Assembly (NCBI GenBank): GCA_914767715.1
Contig: OU612072.1
Location: forward strand, 7,316,001 to 7,380,000
Source: Membranipora membranacea
Lineage: Eukaryota; Bryozoa; Gymnolaemata; Cheilostomatida; Membraniporidae
Direction: 5' to 3'
DNA: 64,000 nt
The notes beneath the pieces are model-generated. The model was not told the origin of the DNA, ran no database searches, and saw nothing but the letters and a program-made list of their open reading frames with translations. Position numbers and translations under genes: made by a program. This document shows, piece by piece, positions 53,201-57,450 of this stretch. Every line of letters starts with the position of its first letter. Position 1 is the stretch's first letter.

Positions 53201-56200
53201 TAACAGATTATGTTGCTTACAAAGGGCGTGGTTGCTTATTTTGTGTAGCATCTTTTCTCTATTACCATGAGCGAGGGTTTTGTATCCCTGTTTGATTACC
53301 AACCATTAATGCTGGAAAATTTGGTACTTTGGATAATCAAAACTGACACATCACTCCTTGATGATACATTGGCTTAATTCTTCCTCAGTTTTATTGGTCT
53401 TAGTTTAAGAGGTTTCAGCTTCCTTGAATGAGCAGTTTGAGATCCACTTCTGATGATTTGGTTCCTGCTGACACGATTAATATAGCTTTGTGTCAAACAT
53501 CATCTTCTCATTTCATAGGAATGAGTTTTCTTTGGTGCTGCCAATCATATCCTTTGAAGACGTGGCAGCATCCAGTCTCAGCGTTAGATCTGCCAATAAT
53601 GATGTCTAGATATTTTAGGATATAAAATGTGATTAGCGCGTATTTTGAGTTGCTTCCTAATGAATTCTTTGAGAGGTTGCCAAAATGTTCACTACTTCAT
53701 TTCACCAGAGGATCTCAAAATACCCACTTCTCCCGCCCTCATGTGTTTTATTGCCACCATATAGTTCATTGCCCTTTCATGTTATGAGATTGCGTAATCA
53801 AATTGCTGTGTAGAGTTCAGGCGGCTCAGAAGGCAATAACTGCTAAATCCTATAGACAGGAAATTTTAAGAATTATGCTTTTTTACCCTATTTCTCTGAA
53901 ATTGGTGTGTATTTATTATAATTATTATATTTTTGGCACAACGAGCGCGTCTTTCCTGTAACTTGAAATGAGGTGGTTATTACAGTGAGGGTTTAGCTTG
54001 TTTCAAAATGTGAACAGGAAATTTGGTACACTCTTTCCTCTCAAGATCGCCAATAATTCACCACAATGATAAGTACTGGTTCCTTTGATCATCTTAAAAC
54101 AGGGATATTTCTTAAATGAAGTTAAGTTGAACATTATGTTTTCAAAAATATTGATCTCTCCTTTTGTATATTCATCTCTTTGGTTGTAAATTGATCTCTT
54201 CTTTTGTAGATAAACAAGGTTAGAATGAGCTTTAACTACTGTCTAGGAGGTACCCGTGTAGATGAGACTAATATGACTCAATTCCAGAGGGTTATAAGGG
54301 ACCAAATCCAGCAGTAAGTCTAATCAATGATAACTTATTGGTAATTTGTGCTTAGTTTATATCGTCGACTTGTATTGAGTCTTTGGTGTTTACCTAAGCG
54401 GAGTAATTATTTCCAAGAGTTTAGTTTGTTTATAGGTGACACCCTGAATGTTCTAGTGACGCCAAATAGCATTAGCTGTGGCGCGAGTTAATAGAAAGTA
54501 TTTGGATATAATGTTGGCTAGCCATAAATTTAGCTATTTCTAGACTGTGTGAAGTGGTGATGAAGTTTTCCTCCTGTGCATACTCTTTTACTCTAAGGTA
54601 GTTAGTAGTTCGTATGGCTGAGGCGAAGAATCAAGTTTGAAGGGCTGGAAGTGGTACAATTATCAATGTTATGTAAAAACCTTTGAAGGTCTTCTTAACT
54701 TCCAAATGAAGGTATCTTATGCATTACTGAGATTCATGTCTACCTAGGTCTGTACACTTTTGCACCCAACAGTTGAATTCTCAGGCACGGCAGCATTTTG
54801 TTTAAAATGAAAAGTGAAAATCCAAAAATCACCTCACTTATTTAGCAAATTCTTTAAAATAGTTTTTTTTTTTCGATACATATTACCCTTGTAGTAAGAT
54901 ACAATCATGAAGAAATATCATGTCTTTTCCAGACTACTCCAGAGGCCTCGTAAGCCGAGAGAGAGAACTCATTGTGTAGAGGATGGCTGGGTGGAGCTGA
55001 AGGAGGGTGATGTACTCAAACATGAGCTGGAGGATACTGCTGCTGATGAGGTAGGCGTTTGATGTGTACTTTTTTTTGTGGTGATGATGTCATCAGTACT
55101 CGTGCTGTTATGATGACACCAATTTTTGTGTTTGTATCATATTATTATTGTTGTAAATTGGTAAAATTAAGGTTGACAGTAGTATTACATTAGAGTAGTA
55201 GTCAAGTGTTTGCAGAACGAAGTTCACCTTTTTGGACTTGCTTGAAATAGCTAAATTTTATTGCTAGCTGAAATTTACTCACCCTTCTCTTTACAATATG
55301 TAGCTACAAATGGTGCTAGCCAACATTAAATCACCCTAAAACTTTCTATACTAAACCCTAGCTGATATTCATTCCTCTAGGGTATGTAAACATACCCATA
55401 CCATCGCAAATCCAGCTTAGTCATCTCACCTCTCTTTCTTCTCCTCGAGAAAATTTAATCTTACTGCGTCATATACACAGTTTACACTCACACCAATGGT
55501 TAATCCGCTGTTGTTTTTGTTGTTGCGTGATGCAATGCTGATTAATTACATAACAAGATCAATAAAAAAGAAGTAATTATTCAATTAATCATTCAATAAT
55601 CGATATTTAAACTAATCGTTTAAGTGAATTATCAAGCAATTATATATGCAAATCAGTCGGTGGGAACATCCTGTTTTACCCCAGCGGTATGGTTAGAGCA
55701 CCATCTAGTGAACATAAATTATATTCATTATAGCGGTACTTGTAGCTGACCGGTTATACTGTCCTATCAGATGGTGCCATATGTCGATGTCACATCGATT
55801 TGAGGGCAATCAATAATTGGAAATAGCATTTAAGTCAATTTCCGCATTGGTTTGCGTTTTTTTCCATTCGAATTGACTACAATGTATGACTACAATGTTC
55901 AATTCCTGCTGCGGCAGTTTTTTTTTATGTTTTTTCATTATGGAAATGGTAAGCATTCTTCAGTCGATATGGGAGTGGACCACTCATTTGAAGCATGGGA
56001 CCATAGTGATTGTCACATTATCTGTTGTCATGTTGTTTGTTGTCAGGTCTCCTTGTTCCGGTTGATACAGCCGCCGGTGTTAGAGACAGACACAGACACA
56101 CAGAGTACACACAGTCAGATTGAGTACCTGAAGGAACACTGTAAAGTACTCACAAAGCTAGCAGCCACCAGGTATGCTCATATTATCTATATTTATTGTT

Positions 56201-57228
56201 CGATAATTATGTTAAGCTTACTAACAAGCTGACTGTCTGATTCCTTCGGCAGCTCCAACACCTGCACCTGTACAGAAATACTATTCTATTCATCTCTCAG
56301 TCTTAGGTCCGCTGTAGCCTTGTCACGTGGCGGCTACTTTTGCTTTGTTTTGGGGGAGGGGGGTACCCCCTAGAACAAGTTTGATCCAATTAGCCGGCAG
56401 TCCAGTCATTCCCATTCTACGGGATGATGCTTAATCTAGGAGCCCCCCCCTCCCTTCAAAAAGTAGCCGCATGACAACGCTAGTAAAGATGTGTTGTTGT
56501 AAGCAGTCAGGTGACTAGGCAGTTTGCACGGTCTGGGGACTATAGTAAATAAATAATCATCGACATTATGTCCATAATGTGAGCTCGAGCATCCAGTGAT
56601 GTACATTAATGTATCCATACTTTCATAGGGGCTGAACGCTTTTAATAGATTTTATGGGACCGAAAGCGTTGCGTAAGAATAATCTTGGTGAAAAATCACC
56701 CCCTCTTCTGTAAACTGATGTATTGTTTCATCTTATGGATTGAGGTGGCTCCATTTGTTGGAGATTTTCAGCAACCATGTAGTGGTATAGGGTTAAACAA
56801 GTGAGAAGTCGAGATTGAGTTTGAATCAGGTGGTTGTCTGCTGACTTATATATCTCGTAAGGGTGCTCTGTCCACTGTATGTCAACTGACAACATCAAGG
56901 TGCTAGACATTGCACCTTAGGACACGACTATGTCTCAGTCATCAGTCAAATACAGCATGTTAATATTTAAACCACCCTATCCACTACTAACAGTGTAAAC
57001 ATTCAAAGTGACATCCTTCCCATACGACAGACTGTTCTCATATGGAATGTTGATGTGTAGTTTTCTATCCTATTTTACAGTCGTACACAGGCCCTGAATG
57101 TTATATGTGAACTGTGTGGTGTACAGATAAATAACAGCAGAGATCTGTGGACCCATCTACAACAGAGAGAGCATAGAACTAACGAGTATGAGCTGTTCAG
57201 AGGAGAGGCATTCAGCCGACGGTACTAG
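17156..57228 (+). CDS. TDRD9: TDRD9 / Spindle-E: DEAH-box helicase with Tudor domain (33 exons)
   Basis: The protein is predicted at 1505 residues from 33 exons, listed individually; all intron phases agree and every intron is GT-AG. Domains in order: conserved N-terminus (TLDDIDDFFSI); helicase domain 1 with Walker A GMTGCGKT at 205-212, TQPRR at 235-239, DEVH at 305-308 and SAT at 338-340; helicase domain 2 with STNIAESS and QREGRAGR at 544-551; HA2/OB-like region about 587-840; Tudor core YFVDYGN at 1043-1049; and a C-terminal C-x2-C-x12-H-x5-H motif at 1466-1488. The family acts in cytoplasmic germ granules, where it supports piRNA production and transposon silencing; Tudor domains bind methylated arginines of Piwi proteins. 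The order and sequence of blocks match TDRD9 from start to C-terminal region. Human TDRD9 is about 1380 residues, so this one is slightly longer. Two minus-strand genes lie in introns 7 and 23. Several exon boundaries carry tandem duplications. Confidence 0.95.
18021..18225 (+). CDS. TDRD9: TDRD9 exon 2
   Basis: Acceptor TATTCAG, donor CT/GTGAGT, phase 1 in and 2 out. Encodes a low-complexity linker (residues 31-99) rich in Ala, Asn and Arg. Confidence 0.85.
18598..18688 (+). CDS. TDRD9: TDRD9 exon 3
   Basis: Acceptor CTACAG, donor ATG/GTGAGT, phase 2 in and 0 out. Begins LETEQYRDGKAYVDSFYKKS, similar to the region before the helicase domain in TDRD9. Confidence 0.85.
18715..18990. mobile_element. 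Fragments of palindromic families C and A in intron 3
   Basis: At 18715 ACCCTAGAGGATTCAGTACT and the following GCTAG/TTTAGTT motifs match family C. From about 18790 GAGTGCTCA, GATTATCAACTACATT and TGATAATGAAATGC match decayed family A. Confidence 0.5.
19628..19810 (+). CDS. TDRD9: TDRD9 exon 4
   Basis: Acceptor TTGTTATTGCAG, donor CAT/GTAAGA, phase 0 both sides; 61 codons ending at YDQKLPITAHKDH, just before helicase motif I. A near-copy of the acceptor occurs about 130 bases upstream. Confidence 0.9.
20362..20433 (+). CDS. TDRD9: TDRD9 exon 5 (Walker A)
   Basis: 24 codons carrying GMTGCGKT, the ATP-binding P-loop (helicase motif I). Acceptor ATTACAG, donor CAG/GTGAGT, phase 0. Confidence 0.95.
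20702..20909. repeat. Minisatellite abutting the exon 6 acceptor
   Basis: About six imperfect copies of a roughly 32-base unit (CTGATGTGATTGGTTGCTTG plus ATTGACCTTACT) run directly into the exon 6 acceptor; the last copy is TCTGATGTGATTGGCTGTAG. Each unit contains branch-point-like motifs such as CTGAT, TTGAC and CTTAC. Confidence 0.85.
20910..21027 (+). CDS. TDRD9: TDRD9 exon 6 (motif Ia)
   Basis: Encodes VPQYILDEYARKGRRCKIAV and then TQPRR, helicase motif Ia. Acceptor GGCTGTAG is the end of a minisatellite; donor G/GTGAGT, phase 0 in and 1 out. Confidence 0.95.
21072..21130. mobile_element. Short hairpin element, family E
   Basis: TAGCCTTGTCACGCGGCCAC is mirrored by AAGTGGCCGTGTGACAAGGCTA on the right, with a short A/C-rich loop. 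Related ends occur at 9105, 27885, 56315 and 58440. Confidence 0.75.
21151..21287. mobile_element. Palindromic MITE-like element, family D, copy 1
   Basis: Ends are inverted: GGGATACCCACAATGCATCT on the left and, complementary on the right, ATACCACAATGCAACTTTTT. It lies in intron 6, with a second copy about 500 bases downstream. Confidence 0.7.
21656..21795. mobile_element. Palindromic MITE-like element, family D, copy 2
   Basis: Ends are TCCCACAATGCAATTTTTAC on the left and AATTGCATTGTGGGAT on the right. The middle GATCAGGTC/GACCTGATC also pairs. Confidence 0.75.
22044..22201 (+). CDS. TDRD9: TDRD9 exon 7 (ends at DE of DEVH box)
   Basis: Acceptor GTTGTAAG, donor GAG/GTAAGT, phase 1 in and 0 out. 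Contains YMTTGILLQKL and ends HIVLDE, so the DEVH box is split between exons 7 and 8. The donor lies within two perfect 30-base tandem copies. Confidence 0.95.
22201..22625. repeat. Tandem-duplicated donor followed by a roughly 29-base minisatellite
   Basis: Two perfect 30-base copies (GGTAAGTGTATCTGTGCTCG plus GACTAGCCGA) are followed by a third GGTAAG. Then come about eleven imperfect units of the type AAGTTTACTTTTCTCAGACT plus AAACAAAGT. Each unit combines a pyrimidine tract ending in CAG with GTAAG-like donor sequence. Confidence 0.9.
22626..23741 (+). other. TDRD9: Intron 7 of TDRD9, left part; nothing recognised
   Basis: No exon, repeat family or nested gene identified in this part of the intron. 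Confidence 0.5.
23742..23850 (+). mobile_element. Decayed fragment of composite tRNA-containing repeat, family 1
   Basis: Shares GCGATTCACTGCCAGGCCAT, GCTGCCGCAG, GGGTTGAATTGGGGAAGCTT and TTGATTGTT with 16735-16810. The A box is lost. It overlaps the 3' end of the nested RING gene. Confidence 0.65.
23842..24191 (-). CDS. RING-finger gene, exon 2 (nested in TDRD9 intron 7)
   Basis: Minus-strand acceptor AAAATATTAG, then an open frame of 116 codons to a stop. It enters in phase 1, exactly as left by the RING exon at 25082-24839. It begins VDACHFIPIFALRQLGNTKT and contains VYASKAEFPYVFLAETRMQN. I do not recognise this C-terminal region. Confidence 0.6.
24839..25082 (-). CDS. RING-finger gene, exon 1 (nested in TDRD9 intron 7)
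   Basis: Translation from ATG at 25082 (A at -3, G at +4) gives a small C3HC4 RING pattern: C9-x2-C12-x13-C26-x-H28-x2-C31-x2-C34-x11-C46-x2-C49. RING domains bind two zinc ions and usually give E3 ubiquitin-ligase activity. The exon ends at ACAG/GTGAGA in phase 1; joined to 24191-23842 the protein is 197 residues. An in-frame ATG 22 codons upstream (25148) has a weaker context. It lies antisense within a TDRD9 intron. The RING call is strong; the partner substrate is unknown. Confidence 0.75.
25826..25918. repeat. 12-base tandem repeat upstream of exon 8
   Basis: About seven copies of ATTATGTATTGT, ending roughly a dozen bases before the exon 8 acceptor. Confidence 0.9.
25931..26005 (+). 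CDS. TDRD9: TDRD9 exon 8
   Basis: Starts VHER, completing the DEVHER motif II, then DQDTDLALLIVRKFIRT. Acceptor GATTTAAG, donor CAT/GTAAGT, phase 0. Confidence 0.95.
26323..26360. repeat. CCCCCT tandem repeat
   Basis: Poly-C followed by CCCCCT units, about 55 bases before the exon 9 acceptor; may act as an extended pyrimidine tract. Confidence 0.85.
26414..26584 (+). CDS. TDRD9: TDRD9 exon 9 (motif III)
   Basis: Contains VKVILMSATFECELFARYFA with the SAT motif coupling ATP hydrolysis to unwinding, then VIEVEGRRHKVRQFYW. Donor GCT/GTGAGT, phase 0. Confidence 0.95.
26775..26915 (-). mobile_element. tRNA-like SINE remnant in intron 9
   Basis: Minus strand: GTGGTCTGAAGGTTAAGGGT as a box-A-like block and AGGTCCAAGTTCAATTTTTG as a box-B-like block. 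It continues into GCAGTCATTCCTGATTTGGG. Confidence 0.5.
27053..27215 (+). CDS. TDRD9: TDRD9 exon 10
   Basis: Acceptor TTTATCAG, donor CAG/GTAAGC, phase 0 in and 1 out. Ends SVLVFLPG, the start of helicase domain 2 (motif IV region). Confidence 0.95.
27950..28003. repeat. TACTAGTATATAATA tandem repeat
   Basis: Three to four copies of an AT-rich 16-base unit containing the palindrome ACTAGT, about 60 bases before exon 11. Confidence 0.85.
28062..28268 (+). CDS. TDRD9: TDRD9 exon 11 (motif V)
   Basis: Encodes GLAEIQDLSSRI, VLPLHSSITLEEQGRVF and STNIAESSITVPDIKY (helicase motif V). Acceptor TTTGCAG, donor G/GTAAGA, phase 1 both sides. Confidence 0.95.
28330..28860. mobile_element. Palindromic-element remnants in intron 11
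   Basis: At 28334 GGTCTTTCAATTAGACAAAT and the following sequence match the element at 38382. From about 28690 CAAGTGCTCAATTGTTGCCTGGG and GTAGTTGATAAGGAAATG match decayed family A. Confidence 0.6.
28906..29129 (+). CDS. TDRD9: TDRD9 exon 12 (motif VI)
   Basis: Begins VIDFCLTKNIQTDRDTNMTC and carries QREGRAGRV, helicase motif VI with the arginine-finger region. Acceptor GATTGCAG, donor CTG/GTAAGG, phase 1 in and 0 out. Confidence 0.95.
29130..29703 (+). other. TDRD9: Intron 12 of TDRD9
   Basis: Nothing beyond AT-rich intron sequence. A loose internal duplication (GCAGTACATGG at 29147 and 29288 with similar following sequence) repeats the exon-proximal region. Confidence 0.5.
29704..29814 (+). 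CDS. TDRD9: TDRD9 exon 13
   Basis: ILRVKKLGPEEPRATFALAL begins the winged-helix/HA2 part of DEAH helicases. Acceptor TTATTCAG, donor GAG/GTATGT, phase 0. Confidence 0.9.
30256..30369 (+). CDS. TDRD9: TDRD9 exon 14 (HA2)
   Basis: Contains YNPFDGQLTFVGEVLASLPL, typical of the HA2 ratchet region (LTxLGxxLAxLPL). Phase 0. Confidence 0.95.
30703..30882 (+). CDS. TDRD9: TDRD9 exon 15 (HA2)
   Basis: LLVFGHMLGLLPECLIIAAA is the conserved HA2 helix block. The donor GTTAAC is weaker than its neighbours but phase 0 is maintained. Confidence 0.95.
31174..31275 (+). CDS. TDRD9: TDRD9 exon 16
   Basis: 34 codons, EWDRLRESEFFMRAKNAENK onward with WCRDNFLQRKTLHE. Phase 0, acceptor GGTTTCAG. Confidence 0.9.
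31594..31722 (+). CDS. TDRD9: TDRD9 exon 17
   Basis: VREVINDLTMRLAEHGIAPK followed by a polar stretch to LLLK. Phase 0, donor AAG/GTATAT. Confidence 0.9.
32428..32560 (+). CDS. TDRD9: TDRD9 exon 18 (OB-like)
   Basis: VALACAFYPHYFTHQVMPEE matches the post-HA2 OB-like region of TDRD9. Phase 0 in, 1 out; donor G/GTAGGT. Confidence 0.95.
32971..33062. repeat. TATTA-rich tract with duplicated exon 19 acceptor
   Basis: TGTATTATAG/GGATCTTATA at 32981 resembles the real junction ATTATAG/GAATCTTGTA 82 bases downstream. The space between is made of TATTA repeats. Confidence 0.8.
33063..33147 (+). CDS. TDRD9: TDRD9 exon 19
   Basis: GILYKHQIERTIKDYVPGCN onward, phase 1 in and 2 out. The acceptor is the end of a TATTA tract and the donor ACTAA/GTAAGT is followed by tandem copies of itself. 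Confidence 0.9.
33148..33244. repeat. Triplicated exon 19 donor region
   Basis: Three copies of GTAAGTCAxATAxACAGCCAGCCGT begin at 33148, 33181 and 33218. They are separated by extra GTAAGTAAG units, so many GTAAGT donors lie in a row. Confidence 0.9.
33496..33604. mobile_element. Palindromic MITE-like element, family B
   Basis: The left GATTCAATTTGCCTGGATT is mirrored by the right TCCGGACTACAGGCAAATTG/GATCAAACTTG. It contains the family motif CAGTAGAATGGGAATGACC. Confidence 0.7.
33659..33859 (+). CDS. TDRD9: TDRD9 exon 20
   Basis: CYLEFEPAAGDCGRIPNALY onward, then a charged helical stretch. Phase 2 in and out. The exon end and donor (ACTAACAG/GTTAGA) are duplicated 85 bases downstream. Confidence 0.9.
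33841..33984. repeat. 85-base direct duplication of the exon 20 donor region
   Basis: Two copies begin GACGGCTCGATACTAACAGG and GACGACTCGATACTAACAGG and remain similar through TTAGAT, CTATATCACAGGCTATAGCC and TC. The first copy includes the last 19 bases of exon 20. Confidence 0.9.
34590..34689 (+). CDS. TDRD9: TDRD9 exon 21 (Tudor region begins)
   Basis: RLFSSNDRVNGDTNMTKQSL to IIELLIVH, the beginning of the extended Tudor region. Phase 2 in and 0 out; acceptor TTGCTTTAG. Confidence 0.85.
35059..35169 (+). CDS. TDRD9: TDRD9 exon 22 (Tudor region)
   Basis: TEECGHFWAHEMDDNKQQQL matches the 'GHFWGYRID' stretch preceding the Tudor core. Phase 0, donor GTG/GTGAGT. Confidence 0.95.
35535..35625. 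mobile_element. Palindromic MITE-like element, family B, decayed
   Basis: AAGGTTGATCCAGTTTGACT on the left is complementary to AAAAATGGATCAACCTTGATCC on the right. Confidence 0.55.
35763..35880. mobile_element. Palindromic MITE-like element, family C
   Basis: The ends ACCCTAGAGGAGTTAACATT and TACTTTACTCCTTTAGGGTA are inverted copies. The interior carries GCTAGAGTTTAGTTTAGCTAG. Relatives at 18715, 43990, 54385, 55253, 59645 and 63290. Confidence 0.65.
35933..36121 (+). CDS. TDRD9: TDRD9 exon 23 (Tudor core)
   Basis: Contains CIAPYMNLWYRACIRTVLGD and VRVYFVDYGNTETV; the aromatic residues Y, F and Y and the DYGN motif form the methyl-arginine-binding cage in Tudor domains. Phase 0, donor ATG/GTGAGT. 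Confidence 0.97.
36509..37002 (-). CDS. MYND-GNAT-like gene, exon 2 (nested in TDRD9 intron 23)
   Basis: Minus-strand acceptor ATTCATAG, phase 1, then 164 codons to the stop. Residues about 118-210 look like a diverged GNAT acetyltransferase fold: strand HSVFLVSDGHCFAVCDI, strand and pyrophosphate-loop position VEILVDNICTLTARRRKN, then LNVVLFVEESND followed by LRLCMKLGLKK, which mirrors the N...A..LYxKxGF block of GNATs. The usual R/QxxGxG/A acetyl-CoA loop is not intact (RRRKNL), so catalysis is doubtful. The GNAT assignment is inference from pattern only. Confidence 0.7.
37443..37641 (-). CDS. MYND-GNAT-like gene, exon 1 (MYND zinc finger)
   Basis: Start ATG at 37641 with A at -3. Residues 8-47 form a MYND zinc finger: C8-x4-C13-x8-C22-x2-C25-x5-C31-x3-H35-x7-H43-x3-C47, with YCGREHQRQDWKTHK strongly typical. 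The first pair is C-x4-C rather than the common C-x2-C. MYND domains bind proline-rich peptides. Strong donor ATCG/GTGAGT, phase 1; joined to 37002-36509 the protein is 230 residues. It is antisense within TDRD9 intron 23. Confidence 0.8.
37642..38381 (+). other. TDRD9: Intron 23 of TDRD9 upstream of the MYND gene; nothing recognised
   Basis: Presumably includes the promoter of the minus-strand MYND gene. No other gene or repeat is evident apart from a poly-G run at 38372-38382. Confidence 0.4.
38382..38621. mobile_element. Foldback element with three terminal repeats
   Basis: GGTCTTTCAATTAGAAACAG on the left is mirrored by TTTGTCTAATTGAAAGACCC at 38524 and again by CTTTCTAATTGAAAGACCCC ending near 38621. 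The inner arms share GATCGCTCACTCA/TGAGTGAGCGATT. A related copy is at 28334. Confidence 0.75.
39777..40000 (-). mobile_element. tRNA-derived SINE, family 2, best preserved copy
   Basis: Minus strand: A box GGTGGCTCAGTTGGTTAGAG and B box GGTTCGAATCC are intact within a tRNA-like layout. A tail follows containing GTGTGCTCCGACATGCCTGC and CGCCGCCCATGCCTCGGGAT. It lies about 50 bases upstream of TDRD9 exon 24. A long tail shared with other copies argues for a SINE, not a tRNA gene. Confidence 0.8.
40049..40181 (+). CDS. TDRD9: TDRD9 exon 24
   Basis: AMECAFTELCPPRGMVQYSA to YASIYSIDRG, the SN-like half of the extended Tudor domain. Phase 0 in, 1 out. Confidence 0.92.
40300..40360 (-). mobile_element. 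SINE family 2 fragment
   Basis: GGAGATAGCTTAGTTGGTTA and GAGCGCCTGCC on the minus strand match the A-box half of family 2; the B-box half is absent. Confidence 0.55.
40833..41100. repeat. Dispersed repeat, copy 1 (intron 24)
   Basis: Shares ATCTCAAACTCGGACCACTC, TCATAATCA, GGTCTTTGA, GTCAATCACCTGTGCTCTGG and GTACGGTCTCATAC with 48590-48815. The two copies are direct; no inverted ends are seen. Confidence 0.7.
41376..41488 (+). CDS. TDRD9: TDRD9 exon 25
   Basis: DVLRLSKMWDIEQQDVDIRQ, then LILDKGMATICDESLTSK, equivalent to the 'DVLIQQGYAELTEESYESK' stretch of TDRD9. Phase 1 in, 0 out. Confidence 0.95.
41489..45036 (+). other. TDRD9: Intron 25 of TDRD9, about 3.5 kb
   Basis: No nested gene recognised. 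It contains a CT microsatellite at 43905-43940, a family C relic near 43990-44075 and a family A element at 44782-44914. Confidence 0.5.
44782..44914. mobile_element. Palindromic MITE-like element, family A, well preserved
   Basis: TAGTTTGAGCGCTTAAACAG on the left mirrors ATGTTTAAGCGCTAATTT on the right. Inner blocks GGATAGCTGG, TTATCAACCAATTTCC and GTGGTTGATAATG also pair. Confidence 0.8.
45037..45254 (+). CDS. TDRD9: TDRD9 exon 26
   Basis: Starts QNHRVRYPEPGAAG, an Ala/Gly/Ser-rich linker, and ends RISGPFSPIEMKFFSMAVTG, matching the 'HGPFNPYELK' block. Phase 0 in, 2 out; donor ACAA/GTGAGT. Confidence 0.93.
45255..46639 (+). other. TDRD9: Intron 26 of TDRD9
   Basis: No gene recognised. Contains a poly-C run at 46163-46177. 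Confidence 0.5.
46640..46718 (+). CDS. TDRD9: TDRD9 exon 27
   Basis: EVRVDPKSVNSIALDEEPGD then KHDRLM; acceptor TTGTATAG, donor ATG/GTTAGT. Phase 2 in, 0 out. Confidence 0.92.
47193..47320 (+). CDS. TDRD9: TDRD9 exon 28
   Basis: VSASQSVNPSGNRIISRETT, then LMPNIHGLPALMCLLWAP, a conserved TDRD9 block. Phase 0 in, 2 out. Confidence 0.95.
47661..48010 (+). mobile_element. Composite repeat with internal tRNA-derived part, family 1, copy 2
   Basis: Collinear with 16494-16865: CATGCTGACAAGCTGGAAAG, CCCAGCAATGGGCCATGTAA, then A box TGGCGCAATTGGTTAGCGC. The B box is decayed (GGAATCAAATCC). Confidence 0.75.
48590..48815. repeat. Dispersed repeat, copy 2 (intron 28)
   Basis: Direct match to 40833-41100 through ATCTCAAACTCAGACAACTC, GGTCTTTGAGC and GTCAATCACCTGTTCTGTGG. 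Confidence 0.7.
52700..52838 (+). CDS. TDRD9: TDRD9 exon 29
   Basis: AYTGAICGLGRDPRTGGSAF, then PDHDMELEFDTHIDVKDILM, matching the 'GVLCGLGWNPATGASILPEHDMELAF' block. Phase 2 in, 0 out. Confidence 0.97.
52839..54209 (+). other. TDRD9: Intron 29 of TDRD9
   Basis: No gene or clear repeat recognised. TTGATCTCT repeats just before the exon 30 acceptor (TTGATCTCTCCTTTTGTA at about 54151 and TTGATCTCTTCTTTTGTAG at 54191), another duplicated pyrimidine tract. Confidence 0.5.
54210..54313 (+). CDS. TDRD9: TDRD9 exon 30
   Basis: INKVRMSFNYCLGGTRVDET onward to RDQIQ. Phase 0 in, 2 out; donor CA/GTAAGT. Confidence 0.92.
54385..54605. mobile_element. Family C palindromic element relative
   Basis: GGAGTAATTATTTCCAAGAG and TTTAGTTTGTTTA on the left; CTAGCCATAAATTTAGCTAT and CATACTCTTTTACTCTAAGG on the right, inverted relative to one another. 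Confidence 0.5.
54933..55050 (+). CDS. TDRD9: TDRD9 exon 31
   Basis: LLQRPRKPRERTHCVEDGWV then ELKEGDVLKHELEDTAADE. Phase 2 in, 0 out; acceptor TTTTCCAG. Confidence 0.9.
55253..55390. mobile_element. Palindromic MITE-like element, family C
   Basis: The right end CTAAACCCTAGCTGATATTC/ATTCCTCTAGGGTA mirrors family C ends. TTGCTAGCTGAAATTTACTC and GCTAGCCAACATTAAATCA occupy the interior. Confidence 0.55.
56047..56171 (+). CDS. TDRD9: TDRD9 exon 32
   Basis: VSLFRLIQPPVLETDTDTQS then IEYLKEHCKVLTKLAATR. Phase 0 in, 2 out; acceptor TTGTTGTCAG. Confidence 0.88.
56315..56490. mobile_element. Nested insertion: family B-like sequence inside a family E element
   Basis: The outer ends GTAGCCTTGTCACGTGGCGG and AAAAAGTAGCCGCATGACAA match family E. 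Between them CAAGTTTGATCCAATTAGCC and GTCATTCCCATTCTACGG match half of family B. Confidence 0.65.
57081..57228 (+). CDS. TDRD9: TDRD9 exon 33, terminal (zinc-finger-like C-terminus)
   Basis: Last 49 codons and stop TAG at 57226-57228; acceptor ATTTTACAG, phase 2. It contains C1466-E-L-C1469 ... H1482-x5-H1488, a CCHH zinc-finger pattern, and ends FSRRY. A C-terminal zinc finger has been described for insect Spindle-E as far as I recall; the equivalent part of human TDRD9 lacks an obvious one. Confidence 0.9.
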
Positions 57229-57450
57229 AGGCATTCAACCTATGATACTAGAGGCATTCAGCCGACGGTACTAGGGGCATTCAGCCAACAATACTGGAGT
57301 CATTCAACTAACAATACTAGAGGCATTCAGCCAACAATACTTGTCATTTAGCAGACGGTACCAAAGGCATTCAGCCAACAATACTAGAGGCATTCAGCCG
57401 AAAATACTAGAGTCATTCAAAATACGATACTAGAGGTATTCATAAGACAA
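57205..57450. repeat. 23-base minisatellite starting in the last TDRD9 codons
   Basis: The unit GAGGCATTCAGCCGACGGTA plus CTA contains the last eight codons and the TAG stop. About ten further imperfect copies follow. The unit is not a multiple of three. Confidence 0.92.
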
